Assembly: GCA_905250115.1 (NCBI GenBank)
Contig: CAJNOI010000008.1
Span: 945,822-1,009,821, forward strand
Direction: 5' to 3'
DNA: 64,000 bases
Source: Adineta steineri
Taxonomy: Eukaryota; Rotifera; Eurotatoria; Adinetida; Adinetidae
Every line of letters starts with the position of its first letter. Position 1 is the stretch's first letter. Positions 1 to 11,600 of the stretch are shown here, one piece after another. A program made the translations under genes and the position numbers. The notes below the pieces were generated by a model. It was not told where the DNA came from. It worked only from the letters and a program-made list of their open reading frames with translations, and made no database searches.

Positions 1-88
1 TGATCAATTGCCAACTGTACCAAATACGCCAATAAAAGCGCCAAATACACCAGTAAAAGTGCCAAGGAGACAATTAGAATCCGCTTAA
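1..88 (+). CDS. 3' end of a gene entering from the left
   Basis: From base 2 an open frame reads 28 codons to a TAA at 86-88. It contains two copies of a 21-nt tandem unit giving the heptads PNTPIKA and PNTPVKV, followed by a basic tail (PRRQLESA). A disordered Pro/Thr/Lys-rich C-terminus is plausible. The gene lies outside the window, so its function cannot be told. The in-frame repeat and the clean stop are the only support. Confidence 0.45.
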   Translation, partial: DQLPTVPNTPIKAPNTPVKVPRRQLESA

Positions 89-584
89 ATATATATGACA
101 ATTTTTTATGATTAATCTTGAAGAAAATTAAAGCTATTTTTTTAAACTATACTCTATAAAGACTGAATATAATACCTATGAATGAAATAATATTTTTTTC
201 TCTCATAATTACAATCGAAAACCTGATGATGTATTATCTACTGACAAATATTTACTGAAAAAAGTATATTTCAAAGAATTGTCTGTTAAATAGAGTAATG
301 TTCGTTTTCATTCAATGTCTGTTAATAAATGACCTCTTTTAATTTTATTATTATTCGCCAATTATAATTTCTTCATTTAAAAAATGATCTAAACTATAAA
401 TTTTTATTTAGCAAAACTTTTATATAGTCTATTAATAATGAGTAGAATACTATTTATTTGATTTTTTAAGGAGGTTGTAACTAAACAACGACAAACGATA
501 AAAAGAAAAATTTTTATACTAAAATGTCGTTGTCATTATAATATTTCTAATAACAAGAATATAAACACATAATAACAAATAAAC
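89..584. other. Intergenic, nothing recognised
   Basis: AT-rich spacer between the end of the left-hand gene and the DUSP23-like start. I see no ORF, repeat or RNA gene. It must contain the promoter or leader acceptor of the DUSP23-like gene, but no clear element stands out. Confidence 0.5.
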
Positions 585-1221
585 ATGAATATTCCACCAT
601 CTATGCCACCATATTTTCAATGGATTGTTGATAAACGTTTAGCTATATGTGCTCATCCATTTCATGCATCACATATTCGATATATATTAGAACAACGTAT
701 TCAAACAGTTATTTCTATTAATGATTCATATAATTCAGGATTACCTAATCATACTCGTGGTGAATTACAGGTTCAAAATTTATATATTCCTGATGGTAGT
801 GCACCAAATATGCAACAATGCCAACAATTTGTTCAACGTATGGCAATTGCTCGTCAACGTGGAGAGGTTAAATCTATTTAATTATCTTAAATTATTTTAT
901 TGTATTATAATATTTTTTTATTAGGGTGTTGTAGTTGAATGTACTCGTGGTAAAGGAGCATCAGGTGTATTAGTTGGTTGTTATCTTATGGCTCTTTGGC
1001 AAGTTCAACCTGATTATATAGTAAATCATTTACGTCTTATCCGACCAATTACAATCGAAACAACAGCACAAGAACAACAATTAATTGAATTTCATAAATT
1101 ACTTGAACCATCACAACGTCATTTTTATGCTGAAGTTGATCAACCACATAGCTGGGATATTGATACAAGTTATTTACAAACAACACCACTTGCAACTACA
1201 AATCAATTATCACTTGCTTAA
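585..1221 (+). CDS. DUSP23: DUSP23-like atypical dual-specificity phosphatase, probably catalytically dead
   Basis: Two exons (585-866, 925-1221) joined in phase 0 give 192 aa. The fold matches DUSP23: an N-terminal PPYFQWI block, a LYIPDG strand, the P-loop and the LIRPITIETTAQEQ helix, equivalent to human LRPGSIETYEQE. DUSP23 is a small cytosolic phosphatase with the signature HCxxGxGRTG. Here the P-loop reads ECTRGKGASG. The cysteine is kept, but the preceding His is Glu and the phosphate-binding Arg of CX5R is Ala. The family predicts almost no phosphatase activity, so a pseudophosphatase or substrate-binding role is inferred. The C-terminus runs about 40 aa past human DUSP23 and is low complexity. 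The 58-nt intron falls just before the P-loop. Confidence 0.85.
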
Positions 1222-1918
1222 AATTTTTATACAAAAAAATAACAGACTAAGCGATTACATAGAAAAAAGATATATGTTTTACTATATATATATCTATACC
1301 TCGAAAATAATTTAAAATTCATTACTTTTCTAATATTTATTTTTATAAATAAATAGTTACGGACATATATTGACTTGAATTTATTTCAATGAATATTGAT
1401 ACATTGTTAAAGTAGAAGAATATAATAATACAAGCGAAATTTTGTTAAATTATATGTTGAAATCTGACAGACTTGAATAATTTTCTTTGGATTTCTCATT
1501 TATGTTGTTCAGCTAATTATAAGCGAGGACAAAACACACAAGTGAATTAAGATTCTTATCACACAAAAAAGAAATAAATAAAGTCGAGGTCAAATAACTA
1601 TACGGACTGAAATGTATGTTGAACGAAGCCTAACGGTCATTTCTTATAGATGATCTTTTTTCCCCACTAATTAGTTACAGGATATGTCGTCTATATTAGA
1701 AATATCATAGTATTAGACTGCATGAATCTCTAGTCGATGTCGCTGATTAGTAATATCAGTAGATGTCATACTTTTTCGTTATGTATTATTTTGTCTTTGT
1801 TACATTTATATAGATACAGTTCTCCAATCATAGACAAGTCATTGTCTTTTGTTCTCATATAGAATTTTATTTCATCAAAATTTTGTAAATTAATATTAGA
1901 ATAGTTAATTAAATTTTG
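1222..1918. other. Intergenic between DUSP23-like and Ku70
   Basis: About 0.7 kb of AT-rich spacer between two genes on the same strand. No ORF of note and no repeat. The Ku70 ATG is preceded by weak AG acceptors near 1896-1901. Confidence 0.5.
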
Positions 1919-4900
1919 ATGTCTTTACTTGATCAAAATTGGGGTGCTGGTGGTAGTGCTGAAGATGAAGCACAAGATGAAAATCAACAAGGACGACCCG
2001 TAAAACTAATATATATATTTATTTTTTTCTTTATTTATTTTTTGTTTCATTAAGATTACAACAAATCGTGATGGTACATTAATATTAATTGAATGTGCTC
2101 CACAAATGTTTGAAACATTAGCTAATCAAATGAAACAAGATTCAACATTTGATGAAGATGATGAAGATGCACAATTAACAACAGGTTTTCAATTAGTGAT
2201 GCGTGCATGTCAACGTTTTTATCAATCAAAAATTATTTCTAATGATAAAGATCTTAGTGGAATTATTCTTTATGGCACAGAAAATAGCCTCAATGCATTT
2301 GATTTCAAACATATTTATATTCTTCATGAATTAGCACAACCATCAGCTGAACGTATTATACAATTAGAAACATTATCAAATAAAGATACATTTAGAGCAA
2401 AATATGATGAATTATTTGGTTCAACACAAGCAACTGGTTATTCATTAAATGAAGCATTATGGACATGTTCAAATTTATTTTCCAATTCACCTCAACGTTT
2501 AACAATCAAACGTATATTTATATTTACATGTAATGATCAACCACATGCGTCAAACTTAACATTAGAACGACAAGCTAAACAACGTGCTAAAGATTTACAT
2601 GATGTTGGTATACAATTAGAAGTTTTTCCAATATTAACTGAATCAATAACAAAATTTGATTTTAAAAAATTTTTTCAAGATGTTCTCATGTTAAGTGATG
2701 AAGATCTTGAAATACGAAATAATCAAGAACCAACAGGAAGATTAAATGAATTATTAAAACTTGTCTATTCAAAGGAACATAAAAAACGGGCTTATTGTAC
2801 TGTTCCTTTTTCATTAGGCAAATCATCAGATGGAACACCATTGGAATTTTCTGTTTCAGTTTATAATATGGTATCGTACTAAAAATTTTCTGTTTTTTTT
2901 GTTTATAAAACTCAAGACAAAAAAGATAACTCGGATTTATGAGATTGATTTTGAATGTTTATATGAGAAATAATTTCAGGATAATATAGATCGAAGGCAA
3001 TGAGCAATTTCTATTGATAGACATGTCTGAAATCTTAGTACAATTTTGCCACAAGTCTCAAATTAGAATGTTGTTAAATCAGCCTTATTTAATTAATTCT
3101 GAAGAATAAACTGAATGATACTTGTGTCAAGGATTTCATACCTTTTCTATAAAAAAAATATGCACTCCAAAAAATAAAAATAGAATAGATTAATAGAACG
3201 AATACTTAGATATACCTTCGCATATGATGAGTCACCATATTATATGCGTAAGTGAAGCACGTGAAGGATCACGAGTTATTGAATCATTTTATATATTTTT
3301 TGCAGAAGGGATACCATATGATTAAAAAGATTAATTAAATGTATAAATATTCCTAAGAAATACCTTCTACTTCATTCTTTTGTTTTTAAAAGAAAATGAA
3401 AGCATTCGTTACTTATTCTATCCGTTCGCATCAATATGAATTTCAGAAAATTTTGTCTATGTTTCCTATGACACTTTGGAAATTCTATTACAAACTTAAC
3501 TCGTCATTTGTCATCGGAAATATAAATGCGTATAGACTTGCTTTCTTTTTAAGTACAATACATTTCCGATGAATGACATGATTTTTATTAGAGAAGAAAA
3601 AGTAATTAGTCGAGCTAATCTTTAATCGAATTATTTCTATTCGATAATATCTTATTCAATATAAAATACGGATCAATTCTTCTATTCATAGGTTCGTCCT
3701 TGTCCAAAACCAACAAAGATAAAATTAGATATGAAGACAAACTTGGAAACAAAAATTGTCACAAAACATTATCTTCCTGAAACAGGTGCGTATCTCGATG
3801 ATTAATGATGACACAAAATAAATAGAAATAAATAATTCATTTGTTTTTTTTCTTCTTTTAGCTGAAATTTTAATGCCGTCAGATATTCAATATGGCTTAG
3901 ATGTAGCTAATCGTCGTATATTATTTGATTCTGATGAAATAAAAGCAATCAAAAAATTTGGTGATTCTGGTTTTGAATTATTAGGTTTTAAAAGTCTTTC
4001 ATGTTTATTACCACATCATTATGTAAAACCCGGTCATTTCATTTATCCCGATGAAAAATATGTTGAAGGAAGTTCATGTTTATTTAATGCTTTATTAAAA
4101 AAATGTTTGGAAAAAAAAATGTTTATTTTATGTCAATTTACAGCGAGAAGAAATACACCACCACGTCTAGGTAACAAAAAAAATATAATCAAAACAAAAA
4201 CGTTCAATTTGTTTTTCTTCTCTCTCTTTCTTAGTTGCCCTTACGGCTCAAGCTGAAGAAGTAAATAAAAAAATCAAAAATGATCGTTTGGCATCGAATG
4301 GTTTTCATGTACATTATTTACCTTATGCTGATGATATTCGTACATTACCAAAGAATGATACAACACGTGCAGCTAATGATGAAGTTGATTTATTTAAAAA
4401 TGTTATACGTGGTTTAAAATTTAAATATCGTCCAGATAAATTTGAAAATCCAGCATTACAAACATTATGGAGAAATATTGAAGCAACAGCTTTAAATAAA
4501 GGTGAACCAGATGAATTCATTGATTTAACAATTCCAAGTGTTGAAAATCAAAATCGAAAAATTTCGGGATATGTTGATGAACTTAAACAAATGATTTTTC
4601 CACCTGGTTATGTTATGGGTACAACGAAAAAATCAGCAGCAGCAAAACGAAAGGTTTGTAAAAAAAATTTATTTAATTTTTAAGACAATTATACGGAGAA
4701 TCTCTTAATTTATTCAAATTCCCATAGAAGTCATGCTTTACTGAAAGCCGATTATCTAAATGTATGATTATTATGCATCGTACGATACGCTTTCTGTTTA
4801 ACCATATAGATTAGATAAAATACTAATGGAAATATTCTTTGTATGCCATCAATTTGACTTTCAGGTCTTTTTATTTCATGTCAGATTAATATTGTCATAT

Positions 4901-6125
4901 TTAATAGTATATTTAACCTTGGATTTGACTAAAATAACAAGCATTTTGTTATGGCTCATTCGTCCTCAACTAACACTTTTTATTTTTCTGTCATATCGTG
5001 CAAAAATTTATTGCTAAATGATATGATCTTCTTCTTCTTCTTTTTTTTTGACTGAGGAAAAGCGAGCATTTGAATTTTTAATAAATCCTTATAAAAACAG
5101 AGTGGGAAGTATGTTTAAGTATTTGTTTTCGAGAGAAATGAAGAATAATCATGTTTTCTATTTTTAATTCAACTATATTTTCAGGTGCTTCTGTATGTTT
5201 ATTCAGAGAACAAATAAATTATAGTCTTACATGTCAAAAGTATAGAGATATACACAACATGTTTTTAATGCGCTTTTCTTGGATAGAACAATCATAAACA
5301 TGATATTGACGTAATATAATCACTAATAGAGTTTTTAACAACATCCATATAAGTTATACTTTACTCACGTCCATAAAAAAAAGCGCACTATCATGATTAA
5401 TTTCATATAAAACTCTGATAAATTTCAGTGAGAAAATGCCAGATGTCATATTTTTTCTTCTACCTTTTACAACTCTCATTTATTATGTTTTCTATTGAGT
5501 ACATACAAGGGGATTGCAATGATAAAATTTCTATTTTTAAATTTTTTGACTTATAAATTTTTCTTTTTTTTCTCTCCAAAAAAATAAATTGAGACAGAAA
5601 AACAACCCTCGAATCTGATGGTTGTGTTTTATCAATTGACAATTTTATCTTTTATTTTTCTTCTATTCTCATTAATAATTTAAAAGTATCAGGATGAAAA
5701 GAATAATTATAAGACAAGTTCCATATAATAAGAAACAAAAAAAATATAGATGTACGCGCACTTGAATAGTTCTTAATCTATGAAATATTATTATTAATAG
5801 TAATCACAAGTATGTTGTTTTCTGTTTTGTTTTTAATTATGTATTATCTTTAGGCTGAAACAACTTCTTCACCTAGCAGTGCAAAAAAGACAAAACCTGA
5901 TGAAGATGTTGATGTTGAAGCTGCAGCGAAGAGTAATTTGGTATGAAAAGTTATTCTATTATTTATTTATTCTTTGATTAATATTATTTTATATCTTTTT
6001 AGTTAAGTAAATTGACTGTACCGATGCTTAAAGATTATTGTAGAGATAAAAAATTAAAAGCATCAGGTACTAAAAAACAAGATTTTATTGATGTTATTCA
6101 ATCACATCTTGGCATTGCTCAATAG
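1919..6125 (+). CDS. XRCC6: Ku70 (XRCC6), DNA end-binding subunit of NHEJ
   Basis: Seven exons: 1919-1999, 2055-2870, 3692-3785, 3862-4170, 4235-4653, 5854-5940, 6003-6125. All joins are GT-AG and in frame, giving 642 aa (human 609). Ku70 pairs with Ku80 as a ring on broken DNA ends and recruits the NHEJ ligase machinery in the nucleus. Recognisable blocks are the N-terminal vWA-like domain (about 28-240, with SKIISNDKDLSGIILYGTE), the beta-barrel core (about 255-540, with FIYPDEKYVEGSS and RRNTPPRLVAL), an acidic/basic linker and a C-terminal SAP DNA-binding domain (about 603-640, with KLTVPMLKDYC). Two introns are long (821 and 1200 nt); the others are about 55-75 nt. The start gives a typical acidic N-terminal tail. 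Confidence 0.95.
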
Positions 6126-6754
6126 ATAAATCAGATAATCATATTAGCAAGAAAGAAGTATTTCTTTGTATTCTCATTGGTAGATATGTAGACATTTGTG
6201 TTATTATTATATAGAAAAATTTGTTAATTATATAAAAAATAATAATGTTTGTTATCTTGTTATATTCTTTGTTAAAACATTCATATATACATAGTAAAAA
6301 GATGTAAGTTATCAATCTCTTGTTGTTTTTTTGTGTCTTCCCTTATGCATATTTACAGACGCACACACCTTTTGATTGTCTTGTACGTCTTATAGATGAA
6401 ACATAAATCATACACGTACACATTACACGTATGTCGTATGAGTAGTGTCTCGTTACTCTTTTTCTTCTTTTCTCTTTACTCTAACTCAGTTCGTTACGAT
6501 AGTATGTGAATAACAAAAGACGAACTATAAGATAATAAATCATAGAGAAATGAGAGAAAACGAGAGAAAGAAAGCGAGAAAACAATAAGAACAATTGGAA
6601 TTTGATCTTTTCTCGATCACTTCCATCTGTTTCATCATACTGTCACGAGGGATTTTATCTATGTATATATGTGCATGTGTCCAACGTGATATTTTATTTG
6701 TCCTACTTACGATTTAATTGACTTGTCTTATTTTCTCAATTCAGATATAATATT
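6126..6754. other. Intergenic between Ku70 and PNP
   Basis: AT-rich 0.6-kb spacer with pyrimidine-rich patches. The only notable signal is a strong splice-acceptor-like sequence ending in AG at 6743-6744, ten bases before the PNP ATG. It could be a 5'-UTR intron end or a spliced-leader site. Confidence 0.5.
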
Positions 6755-8277
6755 ATGTCGAATAGTCTTAAATCAAAAATAGAATCAGCACCAATTGCAC
6801 AAGATGGTCCTTGGGCATCGGTTGGTGAACATCCAAATGCAATCACAAATCGGTATTTATATTTAAATTTATAATAATAATCAAATGAAAATTTTCTTTT
6901 ATTCAGTTTTTATACATATGAACGTGTTCAAGAAATTGTTAAATTTATTCAAATTATAGTTCCAACTAAACCTGAAATAGCTATTATATGCGGTTCTGGT
7001 CTTGGTGGTTTAGCTGAATTAATTGTTAACAAAACTGTTATTCCTTATACCGATATTCCACATTTTCCTAAATCAACAGGTGATTAAATAAAAAAAATAT
7101 TCTCATAATGAAAATGAAATATAACTTCATTTTTATTTTAGTTGTTGGTCATCGAAGTAATCTTGTATTTGGAACATTAAATGGGCTTAATGTCGTTTGT
7201 ATGCAAGGCCGATTTCATCCTTATGAAGGATACACTACTGCGACGGTAAATAATAGTTGAATTTTTATTATAAATATTATTATCTTCATTTTCTTTTTGA
7301 TATTTTCAGTGTGCCTTTCCCGTACGAGTAATGCATATGCTTGGAGCACATACATTAATTGTTACCTGGTTTGATTAATCACTAAATTTGTTGTTTTTTT
7401 TATTTTATATTTAATTTTAGTGCTGCGGGTGGTGTTAATAAATCTTATAGTGTTGGTGATATAATGTTAATCAAAGATCATATAAATTTTCCCAGTATGG
7501 CTGGTAATAATCCACTTATTGGTCATAATGATGAGCGGTAAGAAAAATAAATTCCCTCGGAAAAAAAACTAAATAAATTTTTAATTATTTTTAGATTTGG
7601 TAAGAAAATTTCATAATTAAAATTGAAATTTTCTATTTTTAAATTATTTTAAAGGACCACGTTTTCCACCTGTTGGACATGCATATGATCGTAAATATTC
7701 TTTACAAATGAAACAAATTGCTAATAAACATAATTTTGAATTACGTGAAGGAGTTTATTGTGCATTAGGTAAGAAAATTAGTTTTTATTATTGATAAATA
7801 ATATTTGTTTTTGTTTTTTCTAAATAAATCTTTAAGGTGGGCCTTGTTATGAAACAATAGCAGAAATAAATTTGCTTAGGTTGCTTGGTGTTGATGCTGT
7901 GGGTAAGAAGAATATTTCTTTTTTTGATTTAATAAAAACTTATTTGATATAATCATAACGGAAATGAAGGAAGGAAATCTATCATGGTCTTTACCAGACC
8001 GGAATAAATCTCATCCATATATAAGAAAAAAAAAGAAATTTAACTTCCTGAAATTTTCTTTTTAGGTATGTCAATTGTACATGAAGTTACATTGGGAGCT
8101 CATTGTGGTATGCGTATGCTTGGTTTGGCTTTAATAACAAATAAATGTTTATCAGAATACGATTCAACAGTTGAAGCTGTTCATGAAGATGTTATTCGTA
8201 TAAGTGAATTAAAAGCAAATGAATTACAACAACTTATACTAGATTTTATTGATGGTATTAAAGAACAGCAAATATAA
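6755..8277 (+). CDS. PNP: Purine nucleoside phosphorylase (trimeric PNP family)
   Basis: Nine exons: 6755-6852, 6907-7079, 7142-7245, 7310-7368, 7421-7537, 7595-7599, 7655-7768, 7837-7902, 8066-8277. Joined they encode 315 aa (human 289). The enzyme cleaves inosine and guanosine with phosphate in purine salvage in the cytosol. Visible motifs are the phosphate loop GSGLGG (about residue 62), [11 protein letters not shown] with the phosphate-site His (about 116), [30 protein letters not shown] with the base-binding Glu (about 229), VGMSIVHE, and ITNK with the base-binding Asn (about 271). The sixth exon is only 5 nt and supplies the FG of the conserved NDERFG motif. The start follows a strong acceptor by 10 nt. 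Confidence 0.94.
7595..7599 (+). other. PNP: 5-nt micro-exon of PNP
   Basis: Bases ATTTG, flanked by TTTTTAG upstream and GTAAGA downstream. They join CG from exon 5 and GA from exon 7 to read R-F-G in the conserved PNP motif NDERFGxRF. Skipping it removes F-G context and shifts the frame, so it appears obligatory. Confidence 0.8.
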
Positions 8278-8676
8278 AATCGTTTCTCTTCAAAATCAAA
8301 ACTATTGCGGGAAAATCAATAACATCAGATTCATACCGCCATTGTGTTATATATATATATATATACATATTCTTGTGTTTTTTCTCTTCTTCTTTTTTTG
8401 TGAACCGGTGGTGGTAGTTGAGCAATATTTTCTTTTGTGTCTTACTAATGATCTGATTTTGTTGAACAAACCGTTTTTCCTCTCTCTCTCTCTCGTCTAA
8501 ACGTAGTGTTTTCATGAAATTTCGTGTATTTAAAAGAAAAAAAAGAAACAAACCAAAGCAGAAAATCTTATTTTGTTTAGATGAATATAATAACAGATGA
8601 AAGAAAAAATCTAATAAATGACCAATCAACAAATGGTAGATAAAAACTAAAAGAACAATCTATTCTCTTTTCTAAA
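8278..8676. other. Intergenic with TA and CT microsatellites
   Basis: Spacer between PNP and ANO10. It holds a (TA)n run at about 8345-8366 and a (CT)n run at about 8479-8496 with T-rich DNA between. Short ORFs here are low-complexity and not credible. Confidence 0.5.
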
Positions 8677-11600
8677 ATGAGTTATGTTTTAGTTGATTCT
8701 CTATTTCGTCGAAAATTTAATAATCTATCATCAGCAATAACCAATCGTTTATGGCTTAATGCTCATACAAATTATGAATGTGATGTTTTATTAACATTTC
8801 CAGCTCGTATTGATGATTATGTTATTATTTGGTTTTTGGAACAATTACTACAACTTGCACCAGATATTCGTATATCAATTAAATATCATTTTACAACTGG
8901 TGAAAGATTTTTGTACTAATTTGAAAATAAGATAAATATTATTTTTATTGAAATAGGTGTTTATGGATTTTATTTAACATTTACATATGAAAGGTGAATA
9001 TTTACGTATGAATCAAAGTTAAGCGAAGGGCATATAAAGTTGATATTAATACTTAACATGTCTAGATTCAAAAACAAGCTTAGTGAATAAGGGTTCATGA
9101 AGTTTTTTTTCTTTGTTGAAATCGAAAAAAAAATGAGAAGATAATTTGGTTTAATATTATACCATCAAGTACTATTATTAATAATCATATTACTTTTCTA
9201 TAGAAGGATGAAATTCCATCTTCATAATTAGTGTTATATTTTATGTAGGTGAATTTATTGTAATATGATTCAACATATGATTTCTATAAATAAAAAAAAC
9301 CATTAATTGTAACATTTGTTCTATGTTACTCATGCTCTCGTTCACTAGTGAACTTAGATCTGTTCAGAATCTATAGAAAGAGGCTGTTTGCTTTAATTCA
9401 ATGTCATATTACATATTCGAAATTGATTAAGCCTTAGAAAGTTTCCCAAAATCATTTAGTTGAATTTTGAGTCTGATTTAGACGCATGATATTTTTCTCT
9501 CTATAACTACTCTTCGCTACAAGTCCAGATGAAAGATCAACCTAGCTTAGAAATCTTCAATTCGTTAAGCTCTTCATACATATGAACTAACCAAATATTC
9601 GCCAGAATATATCTAGTACATTACCATACGAATGGTCCGAAATAAGAAGTTGTTAGCATCGAGATTGTAACATCCAGTGCTCATTCTCACCTACATGATT
9701 TTGTATTGATAAAAAAACTGAGCCAAACATGTAATTATAATTTCTCATCTGGTATTAATAATTATCATAGTTATTTTAATTATCATCTATGATCATGTAG
9801 TATAAATAAAGATGATGCTGTGAGTAGCATACAATAACCTTTAAATCTCTATAAACAAGATTTATATGAAAAATATTTATTTGATTGATTAGAAAAGATA
9901 AAAAGTTTATTTTCGATCATTGTTTATTCTATATTTCTTGATTTTGTAGGCTTTTGAAAGGTGCTCATGATATACAATTAGAAAAACCAATAAAACAAGA
10001 ATTTGGTGGTGGATATAAAATATTCATTTTTGATGAATTAGAATTTTATGAAGGTTTAAATATACGATTTTATATAACATCAGCCTTTTTTTTATTCTTA
10101 AATCTATTTTAGGTGTTGAAAATGAAGATAAATTTTTTACTTCTCAAGAACGACAATCAATCGTTCGTCATCTTCTTTTTTCGATAAGAATTATTCATAA
10201 ACATGAAATCAATGGAATTAAATTTAAAGTCGATCAATCATTAAGTAATTTATCTCAATATTATAATGATTTATTTTACTAAATATAATATATTTATATA
10301 GTACAACGTGGTTTGGAGAAAAAACTCATACGACAAGTACTTCCATTACATAATAAGGAAATATTAAGTCATCTTCGTGAAACATGGGTTTGGCCACGAA
10401 AATGTTTTTTTACACGACAACCTATTGGTAAAAATCAGATCTTAGTTTTTTCCTTTTTTTAAATAGAATTGTTTTCAATAATTTTTAGAAGATATCCGAC
10501 AATATTTTGGTGTTAAAATTGCTCTTTATTTTTGTTGGATAAGGTATTCTTTTTAATGAAAAATGATTTAATTTATACGAACAGTGTTTTCATTACTCTT
10601 TAGTTTTTATACAAAAGCACTTTGTCTTCCAGCTTTATATGGTATTATTATATGGTTTTATACTGGTCGAAATCAGGTTTGTTGTTTTTTTCTAAAGATA
10701 GTCACTCGATTTTGAATCATATTTATCAAGTATTGAAGAGAATATTTCACCAGGTGACATATCATTTGTACGAATAATTGATTTCGTATTAGGATTGTTT
10801 ATTGAATTTTGTTGCGAAAGATCTTCTCGATAACGTTGACGAGAAAAATGAGTATTAATTTCTTCATCACCATCATCATCATCATCCTCATCATTAAAAC
10901 GTATTGTACAATTACCATTCTGAAATTTAACTTCATCATGTAGTAAAGGTTTAACTTCTTCAACTGTTATTCGTGAACGTTCAAGTTCAGAAATCCATAC
11001 TCTAAGAGATAAATAATAGAAGAGAGATTCAACAAGAATATCATACAAGTATTCCTATTCTTGAACATACAGTTGCTCGTAGGACTAGGTATGGGTGAGG
11101 GAGACTCATGAGGGAACCGCTCCAACTGTCCAATCACTTTCCAGTTCGGATCCTGTGGATAAAGTAGATCCCAGTGAGGTATGAAAAACCCCAAAAGGAT
11201 AAGGGCCGTTAGGCTTTCTGTCCCGAGTTATAGATAATATACTGAAATTCTAGTCTATGGTAGGGTATATAGAAATAAATCAAATGATAGTATTTCGACC
11301 TGAGATGTTGTTCACAATGAGGTTTATATGAGACTAGAATACTCTGAAAATTTCAGTAAAATGGCTATAACTACGGAGAAAAGGCCTATCAGCCGTTATC
11401 CTTTTGGGATTTTTCATACCTCACCTGGGTCTATATTATGCACTAAGCCCGATCTCAAAAGCTAGAAAACACTTGGTGGGCTTCCTTCGTCAGTGCATAC
11501 TATCAAATCCTATTCTCATTACATTTATTCTCGAATCTATGAATATCATAAAAACTTCATAGAGATTTTTTGTTCGATATAAATTTACCTTGGTAACATA

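Noticed and set aside
8258..8632. Minus-strand ORF over the PNP/ANO10 spacer
   Set aside because: It crosses microsatellites and the PNP end. Composition is Lys/Phe/Tyr-rich and there is no homology signal.
10967..11194. Minus-strand ORF overlapping the nested gene's exon 2
   Set aside because: It reads into the fold-back repeat. It is just intron read-through of the GPCR-like gene.
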